Origin: Todiramphus chloris collaris
Taxonomy: Eukaryota > Chordata > Aves > Coraciiformes > Alcedinidae
NCBI GenBank assembly: GCA_025345505.1
Contig: JANVCC010000020.1
Span: 49,952,401 to 50,016,400 of the forward strand
DNA: 64,000 bases
Reading direction: 5' to 3'
Shown: one piece after another, positions 1 through 14,710 of the stretch
Layout: the number at the start of each line of letters is the position of its first letter
Position numbering within the stretch: position 1 is the stretch's first letter
Program-made: the position numbers and the translations under genes
Notes under the pieces: model-generated
The model's database searches: none
What the model saw: only the letters and a program-made list of their open reading frames with translations
Told to the model about the DNA's origin: nothing

Positions 1-2699
1 TGTAATATGTGTAGTTAACCTTTTGTAAGTATTTATAGATAATACTGGCGTCATAATCGGACATTGCTAGTGACATCTTTGTTTAGATGGGACTATGTGT
101 ATATCTGTTTTGAAAAGCTCACATGGTCTCATTCTCCCTTAATCCCTTGTATCTTTTTAATCCAGCCTGGAGCTGGATTGAAAATTTTAGGTAGTAAATC
201 TCATGCAAGTGATGTAATTTATTTCAGTGACCTAAACACAATAATAAGGCTTATGTGGACAAGTGCTTTGGTCCCTAGCTTGTTTTCTATTTTAAACAGC
301 TAAAAGCAGCAGTCTGGCACTAAGCTAGAATTAAGCGTGTTTTTCAGCAGCCTCTAAAGAACTGTATTTCTATTTTCTGGACATCCTTATTTTTATAGTA
401 ATTAATTTCAAATCAGTGAGACTAAATGTGAAAAGTGTTTCAAAATTACGTAAACTGGAAACTATGTAGCAAAAACATTTTAACAGTTTTCTTTCAAACT
501 TGTAATGGCTTAATCATTAAGCAAAATATTCCCAGGCAAGCTGTGTAAGATGGGACGATGGCCTTTCAAGATCATTCCTGTCTACTGTCCCAGCATGTGC
601 TGATATCTCAGTTGTCACAGCATGTGTGTTTTGTCATTTCTGACAGAGCTGCACATCTGAATTCCTGATTATAAGTCATACCGGAAATCGGTATTTTTAA
701 TTATCACTTGTGTTTCATGGGGAAAAAAAATATATATAAATCATTTAAGTATTGTGAACTTGTCAGAATTCTTAATATCTGCTGCTAAGTTATCAAAAGA
801 GCATGAAGGGAATGTAGCTTCTCTAGGTGTCCTCACGAAACTGAGACAGGGCTTAATGCAAGTCCAGTACTAAAGCTAACAATCATGCTTGTTTTGGTTT
901 TTGGATTGTTTTTCTAATTATAGTCTTTCCCTATGTCTTCTGAATGAATGGTAAGTAGCTGGAGCTTGTGTGCTTCCTAACTGATTATGGTAATAAAATT
1001 CTAGGAAGGATTTATTGGAATACCCAGTGTTGGACATAGTACCTCAGAGGAAGTGTGGTTTTTGGACAGAGGGTTGAAAGGAGACATGACCAGAGTGTGA
1101 GAAAAGGTGAAAGAGTGAATGAACCAGGATTGTTTAGCCTGGGAACAATAAAGTTCATGTTCAGATTGCCAGCTGGATTTTTGAATGCGTCCAGTCATCT
1201 ATTAGAAAACCTGATAGCAGTTTATCTGTGTTCAGTGCTACTTTCTGGCTTTGGACATGAACAATACTTGTGTATGCTCTGAGATTGCTAAGGGACAATA
1301 CCTAGTGAGTAGCAAATAAACATTTTAATAAGCAGCCATGTTCATTGTCTGTTTTGAATCTCTTGGACCGGTGTGACTTATATGAAGGGCAGCACCAACC
1401 AGCAGTGCACCAATACCAAAAAGGCTTTTAGATGGAAATGAAAAACTTAACTGCCTCAAGAGTTTTTTAAATCTGTCATTCAAAAAATCTGTGTAATTTA
1501 AAAGGAAAAATACCAGCCCTTCTAAAAGTGATGTGGTCATTAGCCAATAGATACTATCTTGTAAGTACTGTACCCCCCCCTTTTTTTTTTTAAGGTTTCG
1601 CTTCCTTAAGCCTTGCCTCATAGCTCTTCGTTTCCTCAACAGCCATTAGATGCTGAGCTGTATTGATACCTTGTGTATTTACACTTACTTCACTGATGTC
1701 CATTCCTGCCACTTGTAGCCTGTGGGAGAGCAAGTAGTGATTGCTCGCTCTTCACCAAAATTGATGTTCTCAGTATTATCCTTCCTGAGACATCTAAAAC
1801 ATCCTGTTTGTATATTGTGCAGCAGCAGATGTTTGACTTATCTTTGCAAGCAGATATGGACCGTGTCCAGTGTTGGTATCTCCCTCTATACTGTGAGGTT
1901 ACATGTTGCCAGACTCATCCAGGTAACTGTTGTACTTTGGGATAGTGCCAGCAAGATCTGCAGGTGTCTCCTGCAGATGCATGAACAAATGTCCCATGGG
2001 AATGTTTTTCCTTGCCATCAGCCATCTGGAGCTCTCGTAGGTAGACTTGATGAATTGGATCAGACAGGTAAAAATACCTGTGCTTCCATGAGCAGTGTGT
2101 AAGTGTACATCCAGCATGCCACTTTCTGGTTGCCTGCCTGCTTGTCTCCCAGTGAAGGTCTGGGCTATGCCTGAGCCTCCAAAGGATTGATCATTTTTGG
2201 ATGCTAAGGTCTGATAAGATACGAGCACTCTACAACAAAACCAGGTATGAAAATTCACTACAGTATCTTACTGTGAGTACTTAAAAGCATTACAAGGTGT
2301 TGTCTGCTGTTTGTCTGCTTTCTGCAAGACGCTTCCAAGTTTCCAGCAGATTATTTTTTTAATTATTATTATTGTTTGTACATTGTGACATTATTTTTTC
2401 CAGAAAGTGACAACCAGGCTACACGGCAGATGAAGCTGCCTGTCCTAAATGCTGTGTGGAGTGATTATATTGTCAGCCGTCTGTCTCATTAGTCATCCTT
2501 AACATTGGATCGTTTTATTAGTTGAACAACTGTAGGCAGATTATAGTTTCTGAAAATGGAAAATAGATCATTGATTAACTACTGATTTGAAATACTCAAG
2601 AGATTTCTGCAAAGAGAAAGACCCATGTACCATAGTATTAAGGGTAAGAAATACAGAAATCTTTGAAGTAAGGATTATTTTAACTAGGAAAAATTTTTT

Positions 2700-2875
2700 G
2701 AGGGTAAAGGGTAGTGAAGCACTTGAATAGGTTGCCTGTGGCTCTTGTCTTTGGAGCACTGAAAGTGTTTACATGAAAGTTAGTCACATCTATCAGAATG
2801 GAATGGGTTTGGCCCTTCCAGGGACTGGATAGTAGAGCAGATGACTTTTCTGAGTCTCCTCCAGTAAAAGGACTT
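2700..2875 (+). repeat. Possible decayed CR1 LINE 3' fragment
   Basis: The order of short blocks follows a CR1 3' end: a 'gcacttgaataggttgcc' block, then 'ctttggagcactgaaagtgttta', then 'agcagatgacttttctgag' in place of the usual 'ggactagatgatcttc' block. The last part is diverged and the terminal octamer repeat is not visible. This is matched from memory of CR1 consensus, so it is tentative. Confidence 0.35.
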
Positions 2876-5800
2876 AATGTTTGTGTTGTTGTTTTAGTGG
2901 ATTTGTTGTTTGCTTGGGGTTTTTTTGGAAGGAAGATGTATTCTAATAAAATCTTTCTTCCAAAGACACATTCAAAAGATGTGCATTTCCATCACCTTTC
3001 TACTGCAGAATCTGCTGGCTATCTATCTGACATTTCTTTCATGAAATATGTCAACATCTAATTAAAAAATGAAGTTGTTATACATTAATGTTCAGAGATA
3101 TGCAAAGCTGCCTGAAATCAGATATTTACTGACTTGATGTGACTTGGTGTCAGTCATTAATTCTAACAGCTGTGTTCCTTTGCCTAAGAAAGTAATCTTT
3201 GAAATCCTATAGAAACAATTTTTGCACAAAAAAGATTAATAGGGTTAACTAAAAAAAACCAGGTATTTCAAACAGTCTCTGTGCATTGAATAATGCAAGT
3301 TGCACATACATTTATATTTATGTATGTATATGTATATATATCTAAAAAAAAAAATGATTCTTAAAACCTGCTGTTAATACACAGACCATTTCAAACATTG
3401 TTGGCAGTACTTCAGAAGATAAATCTTCCTGATTGTTTTGGGCCTTTTAGTCACTAAATGTTGAATTCAGAAAAGCTTACTCATTTTATAGACAGAGATA
3501 ATTTGAAGTCAAGCTACCTAAAAGCTAAGATCTTATCTACTAGCAGAAGCTGTATTCATTAAGCTGTCCAAGCGTGTAGAGGACAGCAAGAGTTTATGCT
3601 GCATCAAAATGAAACTAGTGTTTATTCTTCATAATTTTAGTTCATTACTGGTCACATCTTTTAAAGCTGACACTCACTTTGATATGCTACTGTCCTTGAT
3701 CGCATTGTCATATTTATTTTAAGTCTGCATAATCTATTTGTTTTGTTCCCCCTATGTTAAGGGATCACTGCAAATAGGAGTAAGAGACTTGCTAATTTTG
3801 ATATGACTGAAGCCATATTTTCAAGCAATAAGCATTCTGGTAAAGTAGTCACAGTACTAATATCTTATAAAGATGATTTAATATAGAGGGAATTACAAAG
3901 CTAAGCAAAAGTTTAAGTCTTACTATAATTTACAGATTCCTCTGTGGCATTTAGATTGTGAATATTTGGAATGTATCTTAGGAATATGGTTTTGGATCCA
4001 AGCAAATTCAAAGCATGGAGTATTGCAGATCCAACATGATGACATTATAAATTTTGCTTTGGCTTAACTATTAAAACTGACAGTTTTGCTAGCTATGATT
4101 AAAGAGTACCAAAATGAAGTAGAAGCAGGGTGCTTATTTTATCTTTAATGTGTATGATAGTGGAAATCTCCTAGATATTTCTGTGGGGATAATTCTCAAA
4201 ATAGATGGGGATAAATCTTGTGATGACAAGAACCAAAAATTCATGCTTTATACTTGGAAAGAGCTTCCAGACTGTCCTAGAAGAGTTTGGTAGGTACTGT
4301 GGCAATGTGTGACATTCAGGAAGTTGACCTTATGAACAAGTCAAAAATCATAGGAAAATTATTAGCAAGCATTAATGATGTTCAGAGGAATGGGCTGGGA
4401 GACCCAGGAAGAATTTTGACCCCAGGAAGAAAGTGACAGTTTCCTCAGTACCTTCAGGGGAGCTAGACTTTCAGGGACCTAGCTCTGCTTTGGTGTGAAT
4501 TTGACTTCACGTATTTCTGGGGACCAGATTTGTAAGTGTATTTAAACATGCAGTACTGCAAGTAATGAGTCACTGGAGTTTACAGAAGGGTGTGAATTAG
4601 GTAAGTCTCAGAGGTGATTCTGGACATTTTATTAAACTTATTAATATTACAGTTGTTATCCCTGTGGAAGTGTAGTCCATGGTTTTCAAACCTGTAGATC
4701 AAGTAGCTCTACGCAGCTCCCAGCTGATGATTTGGGGACAAATGCAGTAGTCATGCAGCATCAGATTTTGTCTTCTGGTGAAAATAGACCCTCTGGTATA
4801 TAAAATGAATGCCATTACACATCTGGTGGATGATAAAAATTATTCTTAGATCATCTCTGTTTTCTGACATTAGCAGCCTTTTTCTTGTCTGTGAGAGGGG
4901 TCTGTTTTTTTCTGGAGAGCTTTCTAACTATCTGATAAACACTGAAATGTATAGTTAAGTCTATTACTGTACTAGAATTTTAATACTAAATCCTGAAGAG
5001 ATTTAAAGAGGAATTTTCCCCTTCTACCTCTTCATCTTGCTTAATTTTTTAAAGGAAGAGTTGAATATACAATATACTGAAAAGGTAAAAAGATGAAATT
5101 TTTAATTTCATTTTGATAAGCATTGATTCCTCCTACTGTATACATGAACTTTAACTTCAAGAAGCTGATTAAGAATGTCAGCATATGTTAACAAAAATAA
5201 GATTAGCAGTCAGTGAAAAAGGTAAAATTATACTATTATAAGATTTGGCTGGAGAAAATGTCTCTGAATTCACTAGCATTGTCTGGTTTTTTTTCAATTT
5301 GTTGTTTTTCATCTTTACCATTTATTGCTATTCTCTACTCATAAATAGATTTCAGTGGTTTTCAATAAGTAAGACTTAAGCATGGATTTTTGTCACTATG
5401 TATTGCTATGAAGCAGAAGAATACTATATTACACAAGACTAGAAAATTAAATAAGTTAGCTTTAATTTTTCTCCCTTCCTTCTGAGAGGTAGTATTAAAT
5501 AAGGCATTATATAGATGGAAAGTACACATCAGCTGTATACAACAAGAATTTATAACCAGGAAGAAAATGCAAAGTGAGATGAAGCCATTGCATAAGATCA
5601 CCTTGATAGTCTTTAAAAAAATCTAATGTATTATTTCTCAGTGCCAGTTAACTAAACAACATTCTCTAATCCTGAAACATTTTTCTTTTGTAAGATAGAA
5701 AGAAAAAAGATTCTGTGACGTTAAAATGGGGTGCATGTATAATGGATCCAAGACTGTAGTAATATTATTAATTATCTTCAATCCAGTTTGTCCTTATGTT

Positions 5801-7090
5801 GTCTGTAATGTATATAAATCATCCATAAGTACTATCACTTTCACTTCATTCCACCAATATTTCTTACCGTTCTTCTGATTTTCTGCTTATTATATCTGGC
5901 TAATAAGGATATTAACAACATCTGTTCCTCTTGCTTATTCTTTATTATTGGTTATGTACAAGAAAACAGCCCATGTGATTTGGTTTAGCAGAAGTTGAAT
6001 CTCTAGGTTGCGTATGTTTTGAGGTAACACTCTGTTGTATTCATCCTACATGAAACATGAAATGCAATTTAGTAAGACTTGCTAGTAAGGTGTAAAATCC
6101 TTTCCATTAAATGGGCGGGACTGCCCTGGAAGGAAGATCAAAAGTTAGGCCAGACTATCTGGCTCTTCATCAAGGTTTATGTCCACTGAGTTTTCAGTCT
6201 CTGTGCTTTTACAACTATGTTTTCTTCTTATACTTTGGATCACTGTAAGAACACTGTTTTAAAACATGCTTACAACTGTAACATTGAAACTGCAAAGACC
6301 TTTATAAATGGTATAGAATTAAGAGCTGAGCAAAATTTTCACAATCAAAACAAATTATACTGACTAATCTTTACCTGGAGATTTCCCAGGTTAGTGATTC
6401 TGGATCCAGCATCCCTCTGTCCTTCTGACTAGACCTGTATTTATTTGTTTCAGTTTGTTGTTTTGTTTTGTTTTCTTTAAACCTATAAGCTGCCTTCTGT
6501 GAGATTCATTCTGTGCTGATCTCAAATGTTTGGCAAGCAACTTCTCTTCCTCCTCCTCCTCCATCTGATTGTGACTAAATTTTATTTCTAATGAAACTTC
6601 AGATGGCTTATATCACTTGAGACGTTCAGAGGGCCTAAAAGTACATGATACTGATGAGAAACCTGTGTTGCTTCTAGAGTTTCAAACTCTTCAAGCAGCC
6701 GGAGTCATATGAAACTCTGCAAACAACTGCTCACGCAATACCCAAAAGGAGTAACTAAAATTTGTGTTTGCATTCATTCGTCTCCGATTTTAACAGTATT
6801 TTGGAGACAGTCAAATTAGTTTTCCAGGTTTTATCTGCAAGCATGTGGGACGTAGGTACAGAGATACATTTAATCATGTGCTGTTGAGGGCTTTGGGAAA
6901 AGCAGAAAATGTGAAAATTGTGATGCAACTGAGTGTCTCACAGGATAATACTGCTGATCCTCTGCCAGCAGAACAACTGGGACTTGCATCCTTTGCACGT
7001 CCCAGGTGTCCCACCATCCCACTTCTGTGACCCATGGTTTATAACAGAGGCACTGGCCTCTCCTCTGAAGTTAAGTGAGCAGTTCTATTT

Positions 7091-7119
7091 CATCTCTGTA
7101 TGTTGCACATACAGAGATG
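7091..7119. repeat. Perfect inverted repeat, 12-bp arms, 5-nt loop
   Basis: The left arm CATCTCTGTATG (7,091-7,102) is the exact reverse complement of the right arm at 7,108-7,119, with loop TTGCA. As RNA it would form a tight hairpin. It is too short for a typical pre-miRNA and the flanks do not extend the stem. Confidence 0.8.
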
Positions 7120-10100
7120 TTGTTTGCATATGCCTTATAGGGTTCTCTTGGGTCCTTCCTAAGAAGTGGTATGTAAGCTGAACACAGGTCAGAATCAGTA
7201 GGAAAAACTGAATAGTTTTTCATAGTTGAATTTGCTTCAATTTTCTGACTGTCAGTTTCAACTTAATGCTTAAACAATGGTTTTATTGAAGTAACCTTTA
7301 AATCTGAAAGGCTAGAGTACAAACCTGGGGTTTGGATTTCACCCATGCTTTACTGAAGTAATCTTACCTTGTAGTGCCTTGGGAGGCTCGTAGTTGGAAG
7401 AGAGAAATCTATTAGAGAAATCTGTGTTTTCACCATCTTGATATGTTACATAGGAACAGGTACTGTTTATATGGTGTGAAAATGAGTATTCCAGCAATAC
7501 TGCTGGTATGAAGTAATTTATGGAGGACTCAGTAACTGCAGGCTGTTAGTCTGAACAAAGACAAGTCTTTGAGAATATTACTGCTGTCTAAGATCATCTC
7601 TGATTGCTTCGGAGATTGCTTTGGGATATTTTAAGGCTTTCAGCCAGCCTGCTTTGAATGACTGTAAATGTAGTGCAAAACAGCATTCACACTAATGTGT
7701 TGCAGTAGAATGTATGTTTCCTGTATGTTTGCTCTACACACCATAACGGGTAGAAATCCCCAAGATCCCCGGGCAAGCACTAAATATGCTGAAAGTGGCC
7801 TAGTTATATAGTGGCATTGGAGCTCTGCATGGCTGAGAAGGGGGGTAAATTACCCTGCACAGGGAGGTTGCTTCTAGCACCCGACAAAGCATGGCAAAAT
7901 ACTGCCAGTTCAGAGCTGACCTGCACATCCACACTACACTGCACAGTGTGAATGTGCCTGCTGGAGACTTGAATAAAGCATTCATGTGCTATTGTAGTGT
8001 GAGCTGCTTTTTCCTCTGTTACCACGTTATGTATCAGATACGCTTGATCTTTTACCCGTGTTAACCACTGAGGGACCACCTAGTTCCAGTTGGAAACATC
8101 ACTTAACTCATGCCAGAGGATTTTTGTGTATGTGAACAAACGGTGGATGAAAGCATCTCATTCTTCAAGAATCCTCTGTACTCTTGGTGAAGGAGAAAAG
8201 GAATGTCTCTTAATACCCATGAGTGGGAAAAAAAGGACAAAAAAAAATCTTAAATCTTTTGGTTTTGTTTTCCTGTTTAACATTGACTGAAATTTTAAAG
8301 ATGTAGCACATGTTTTTCAAAAATATTTTTATAAACAAGATTGATCTGGTCTCCCGGCATGTCATCTCTAAAGAAGGTCTGTGGGGGACATTGTCTTAAT
8401 TTCAGCCACAGGTGTGATTACAGAGGAAGTAGCTTTGCTCTGTAGTGTAATATTGCTGATTATACTGTGTGTTCCTCAAGTTGAGTTTGTGGCGCATGCC
8501 AGAAACTGCAGTCACAGGGGTTCAGTGGCATGGGTGGAATTCTTATTTATAGTGTGCCTTTTTGTTAGCCTTTGGTCTTGTGGCAGGTTTTTATCATGAT
8601 ATATCAACCTGGTTTATATCCTGGCTTCATACTTCTGCTCCAAAACAAAGGCACACCTATTCTAAGAAAGGCAGGTTTGGATTGAAATGACATTACCTTG
8701 TGCCTATCAGAAGCAAGTCTGATTTCATTAATTTCAACAGAGTACTGTCCATTATAGAACCTTGAAAAGAGTGGCCTTTGTTTCCTAGATCTAACAGTTC
8801 TGCCACAGTGATGAGTTTGCCTGAATAACTTACTCCTCCTTATCTTGTGTGTGAATTTGAATTTCAGATTGAAAGTGCAGTTCCTCTGCTTTTCACATCC
8901 AGCCTCTGCACGGCCTTATATTCAACCTGTTTTTCAAGTATTGCCATCTTGAACTTTAAAGTCAGATGGTTCTTTAGCCTTACCTTCAAAAACAAACTAA
9001 GAATGAATTTTGTCCATCTTTGTTGTGCTATCTGTTTCTTTTATGCTCACACAGGATTTTTTTTAAAGGTAACTCTTGATGGTATGCTTAAACTTACCAG
9101 CTATGGTAGCTGTGGGTTTGCTTTTTTATGTTAGAGTAAACAAGTTCTTAAAAACCTTTGTAAACAGGTAAGGTTCTACTTCAAGCAGAGTTTGCAATCT
9201 GTAGAATTTACAGAAATAGCAGACTTGTTTGAGCACTGGTAGGTCAGTCCACACAAAATGAACTGCAGAGAATCAATGCTGAAAGAAAGCGCGCTCAAAA
9301 ACAACCAGTTTTCAAAATCAGTGGTCATTCCCAGTGTGAGACCAGCTTGGCTGGCCTAGTATCGCAGTTTGCTGCCACCAGAAAAATTGATGCTTTTTTC
9401 TCTTCTTTATGCTGGTTCTGGTCATGATTCAACTCCTGTGTGACCAGGATACAGTGCACAAAGCTAGGTGAAAATAATGAGTGAATAGCTTTCCACTGCC
9501 ATACAGAGACTGTCTAATCTGGTATCACTCAGCCTGTCAGGAATGGGATCATCCAAAAGGAAGCAGAAGAGAGGAGTTGTGCCCACTCTTTTCAGTGAGA
9601 GGGTTGGATCAGCTCCTTGTATCATCCCTGATCACTCCAAAAGGGCCCATTTTTTGCTGACACTGAACAAGCAGCTGTGTTGCGGTTTTCTGCAGTTAGG
9701 TTACTCTGGTTACCTCTGATAAGTGGTTGTCTCCAGCACACAGTGGTAACAACGTGGGGATAGTGGTGTCCATGCTCTGCTTGTTTACAAAGCTAATGGG
9801 TATCTATGCCCTAAATACGGTTAATCAAGGATACTCTGAAGTGGACACAGTTCACACTTTATTACACACATATATATGCATGTTAGTTTGCATACTACAG
9901 TGAAAAATATTACTGATTAACCCTTAACTAGCCCATGCTATTGACATTTTGGACAAAACAGTAGAAATGCAACTTTGTAAGGGAAAGCTATAACTATAAA
10001 ATCTGTTCTCTCTGCTTCTGTGCCAGCCACTTCTGTTTCAGGAGAAACAGTAGCATCTATTCCCTGCGATGCTTTTGTATCCCATCCAAAACAACCTGCC

Positions 10101-13100
10101 CAACAACCTGGTAGCTCAGTAAGCACAGCCTGGGTGTCCACCTTTAGGAGGCTTCTGCTAACTGCTCAGCGTAAAAAAACTTGTAGACCACTCTCACTGT
10201 CACTCGAGATGACATTGGGCTTTCCAGAGGAAAACTAGCTGGACCCATTCCCTTTTCCCTGCATGGTGCCATTTCACTCAGATGCCCAAAGGAACTGTGC
10301 ATATAGAGAGTAAAGAGGGAATTTAATTCAGCAGTGTCACAGTTATGCAAAGCACCCTCTGACATGGATGAGAACTGTACAGAAAAAAAGATTACAGGAG
10401 AGCATGCTGACAAAAGGAAAGATTTATTGATCTAAAACCTCTGTTTATTTTAGGAAAACAAACAAACAAAAAACAACATGCAACCTTTCCGATTCAAGCT
10501 TTTAAGTTTGCATAGTTATTTCACAGAAGACTCATTTTAGAGATTGGCACCTTGCTCCGTCCGTTCTCCATTTCATAGCATAGTTGTATAGTATCGGAGA
10601 TCACCTTCCCCGGTGGGGCTGAAAGACTCCATTCTTGCTTTTAACAGAAGAGAACATTGTGACTTGCTCAGAAAAAGTTATCTTGAGAGCAGAAACCAGA
10701 AGTGCTCAGTGGTAGGCTAGTATCGTACTGTACAGATCTTTCTGCCCACAATTTTTTAATGTAGAAATGCTGCCATTTTCTTCCCTTAAAACAGCCTTCC
10801 TGTAGATACTACTAAGCCTTTAGTTGTTTTCCTGTGGAGTGGTCAGTTGTCTCTTGTGCAGCTTCTTTGAATGGCAGGGCACTTTATGGTCTGATCAGAG
10901 ACGAGTTAGGGTCTTAGATGAGGATAAAGAACACTTTAAACAAAAAAATATCCTCAGGATGTTAAGACTTCTTTGGGAACAAATGGGGTACAGGAAGATG
11001 GGAAGTGGGCCTTTGATAGATGATTTGACAATCCAGTAGTGACTGTGCCAAAGTCATGTTTCTGTCACATCACTATATCCATTAATTCTTTTGGCAAGTT
11101 TTATTTCCTTGGGGAGACAGCTCCAATGAGTGGTGTCCAGGATAGTGTTTCTTCTCAAGCTTTTTCCATGGTATGCAGCTTAATTCCAGCTTGCAAGTCA
11201 CATGTGTTGACAAGAATCAGATGCACCTGTTCCTTGACTGTGACCTGCTCCACAGATGCAGATTTAGAGCTTAAAAAGAAAGGGCTGAAGGCTGTGTACC
11301 AGTTGAGCTGGGTAACTTCACCGCCAGAGATATTTTTAGTATAATTTGTGTACTTGCATCTAGGTTCAGAGTGATTATAATTATGTCAGAAGTTGTGTTA
11401 TACAAAAATAAGCAGCTGCTAAAGACTGAGGGCAAATAAGGATCACAAAGCATTGAATGCATGGATTCACATGTGGTAACACTTCTTCTAATGTGCCTGT
11501 TGGGATTTCTTGCCTAAACTCTACCTTTACTGCATGCTTCAGAAAAGCATCTCGTTCTTTATCATCTATCAAGCGAGCTTCTTTAGTTATTTTCTGCTTT
11601 TCTTATTCTCTGGACTGTGAGAGGTACTGTCGTCATCTTTTCTCAACAACATCTGCACTTTGATTATAAGCTCTGTATTTTTCCTTGCAAAGCAATACTA
11701 TATGGTATTGAGTATATATACTGTGTGTATATTCTTCTTTTTTCCCTGGGCTTGTCTCTGAAATCTCGTAAGATTTATACAGATACCAGAAATGCATTTG
11801 TTGTATGTATACAGAAAGTCTGGTCTGCAGAAGTACAGCATGCACATAATTGTGCTTACCAAGAAAAGGAGCAAAGGGGTTCGCTCGCCAAGGGCAAAGA
11901 ACTCTCTTCTTCGAGCTCTCAGTTAAAAAGAGAGTCTAGACATTTTTATCACATTAAACAGTCTGGAGCATTTAATAGATATGTGACAGGAAGAAAAGCA
12001 GTCTGAACTAGATGACCAGTTTTGTTATGGGAAAAGCCTGCTGGGCCCAAGCCTTTATTATTTGTGATAGTAATTATTATGCTGGAAACACTTAATGGTA
12101 TATGAAGCAAAGCTGGTTTTAGACATGTTACTGTCACATTCTAGGGAGTCTGCTGTGCGTTGCATTTGCCACTGCACTTGATTTTGATGGGCACTGTACT
12201 TGATGAGTGCGTATGCCACTTGTTACTAAGTCGTAGGAGGTTAGAGTGAATAGTGGCAGTATTAGTTGTCACCAAAGAGCATTTCAATGCATGCAGCCAA
12301 AGCAAGTGGGAAAATGTTTTCTTTCTCTTTGCTAGGGTCCCCAATTTAGTGGTGTAACAAGTTGCATCTGTTGACTTCCACTGCATCTGAAGGCTTCCAG
12401 GCAGACTCCTTTGCCTTTGACCTCCACCCTCTCATCTAGAATCACTTCTTTCACCTTCCCAGGCATTTTGCTCATATGTCCCTTGGTTTGTCTGCAGCAT
12501 AGGGGAAGGCTGAACTCATTGTGTCTGGGAGCCCTGCCATCCCCACTCCTGAGCTGTCACAACAAATAATCCCACTCTGCTATTGCCTGGAATGCTGGCA
12601 CTGTTCTTGCCACTTCTTTCTTCTTTACCCCACACAGACATAAGTGTTTTGTTTTGTTGGTCTTTCTTAGTGTATATTCCACCCTGTTCCTTCCTTTACA
12701 TCCTTATTGCAGAAACCCAGCTTCATACTTTGAGTAATATCTAAAAATAACCTTGCTTGTGCTATCCCAGTCTGCTTCCATTTCAGCTATTCCAGACTAC
12801 CCACAGTTCTTTTCTAGCACTGTGAAAACACTGACACCTTCTATTTCATTTCAGCTGCATTGGCACTTCATCATTCTGTCGTAGCCCCTGTTGGTATCAG
12901 GCATCCCATCCTTGCTGTCTGCATTTTTCTCCTGTTAGTAGTTCCCTCCTTCTCTTGTCAATTCTTATGCTCTTCCCCCACACATCTATTTAATTTCTTT
13001 CTCCCCTAATGGTTGTCTAGGATCAAGAATGTCTTCATACTCCAACATGATGTGCATATTCTCACCTTTCCAGGGAGAGAAGAAACCACTGCTTATCTTC

Positions 13101-14694
13101 CTGCCTATGTGAGCATGTTCCATTATGTGCCTTTGTCAGCATAAGGGAAAAGGTATCCTCTGCTTGTACTATGTGTGTCCCTGTCCACCTCAGTAGAAGT
13201 GGCAGTCCCGGCAACAGGTGACAATTAAAAACCATGATGAGGAGGCTTCGAGAGGTAATAGCTCCCCCTTTTGTTTTCTGCTCTTTGACACTGAATTGCA
13301 TCTTAATGTTAGGAATTTGGAGAAAGTCCCCTGACTCTGGCGTCTCCAGTTGGTCCAGAAAAATCTGAATAAATTGAACCTCTCCTCATGCTGTAAAGCC
13401 TGCTGTTTATTATGAGATGTCAAATAAGTGTTCAGAATGGGCTGTGTGTGCCAGCATACCATACCAGCACTGCTGACTGGCAGACTGGTTCTTCTTTTTG
13501 TCTCTGTGCTGGACAAATAGGTTACATACCGACACTTTTATTTTTATCCCTTTTGGAATACTGCATCAAATCATCCATTTGGAGCAACACAAAAATTGAG
13601 ATGCCTTTCCTCCAGAAATGTTGATATATATTATGAATAGTTGAAAACCTAAATGCATCCAGCAGGAAGATTTGGAGAGGCTGCTGGCTTGGAACACTCT
13701 CCCACCCCTCACTTTAATAGTTGACATGCCTGGTTTTGCCCCATTTTTTAAAAACAAGTGATATATAAATAATCAGACATTTTAAGGACATTGTTCTTAA
13801 CTAACATAACTGAACACCTCAGTAATGAGTATATTAGCACTCTGAACTGTTTTATCAGATCACCTTATCTCATGTCTCATGGAGTCTCATTTTTATCCTG
13901 AAGAGACAACATCTGTCAATTTGATAAAGACTGATGTGACAGAAAACATCACACAATGTCAAAAGACTTGTTTTAATATTTGATTAGTAGAAATGTCTAT
14001 GTAGATTGCATCGTTTCTCTGAGGCAGGGATTGGTGAAAGAGACTGTGATGCCGTATTTTCCGCATCCCCATCTTCTGTATATGGGTAACTATGAATTTA
14101 CCAGCTTAAGTATTGGTGACTTTCTTTTTACCCTTGGTCGAATTATCTGCACAATCTTTCTTGTTCTGCCTCCATTGCTTTTAGAACTTCTGGACAGTGG
14201 CACAAGACAGCCATTTAAAAAGAAAACTGGCTGAAACAAATTTAGAAGAAATACTTACTCTGCCACTTACCTATGATAATGAAGTAAAAACAAGAATAAT
14301 AATTTAAAGTCCAGAACCAGTTGCCCTTTCTCTTGAATCTCTAGGAAATTATAAATAGCTGATAACCCGGTATACCTCGTATATGACTGTCCATATTTGG
14401 ACAGCTGTTCTGCCTGAAAGAGGGCTTCTAGATTTCCAAATTACAGGCAGTATTTTATTTTTAGCATTGCCTAGTTGTGATACATTCTGTTAGGAACTGT
14501 GGTGGCAATCTCATCTTCAGAAAAATGCCCAGTCACTTATTAATGAGTTAATACTGGATGTTATTGGTGATAAAAGTTATGTTATACACCTCTTAGCTCT
14601 GATATATCTCATTATTGGTGTTTTCAAAATCTTTATATAGATAAATAATTAGCATTGCTAAGTGTGTAGTTAAGTCTTGCTAGCTTCATTCTTT

Positions 14695-14710
14695 GGGGGG
14701 GGGGGAGGGG
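14695..14710 (+). repeat. G-run (G11, A, G4)
   Basis: Simple poly-G tract directly visible in non-coding DNA. It is probably length-variable. Confidence 0.9.

Noticed and set aside
1055-1282. CR1-like phrase 'ttgtttagcctggg'
   Set aside because: The match is about 14 bases long, too short and isolated to call a repeat.
7800-8079. Possible DNA-transposon remnant
   Set aside because: Some wording (short CACTAC/GTAGTG-like complementary pieces) hinted at a foldback element, but no terminal inverted repeats or target duplication could be defined.
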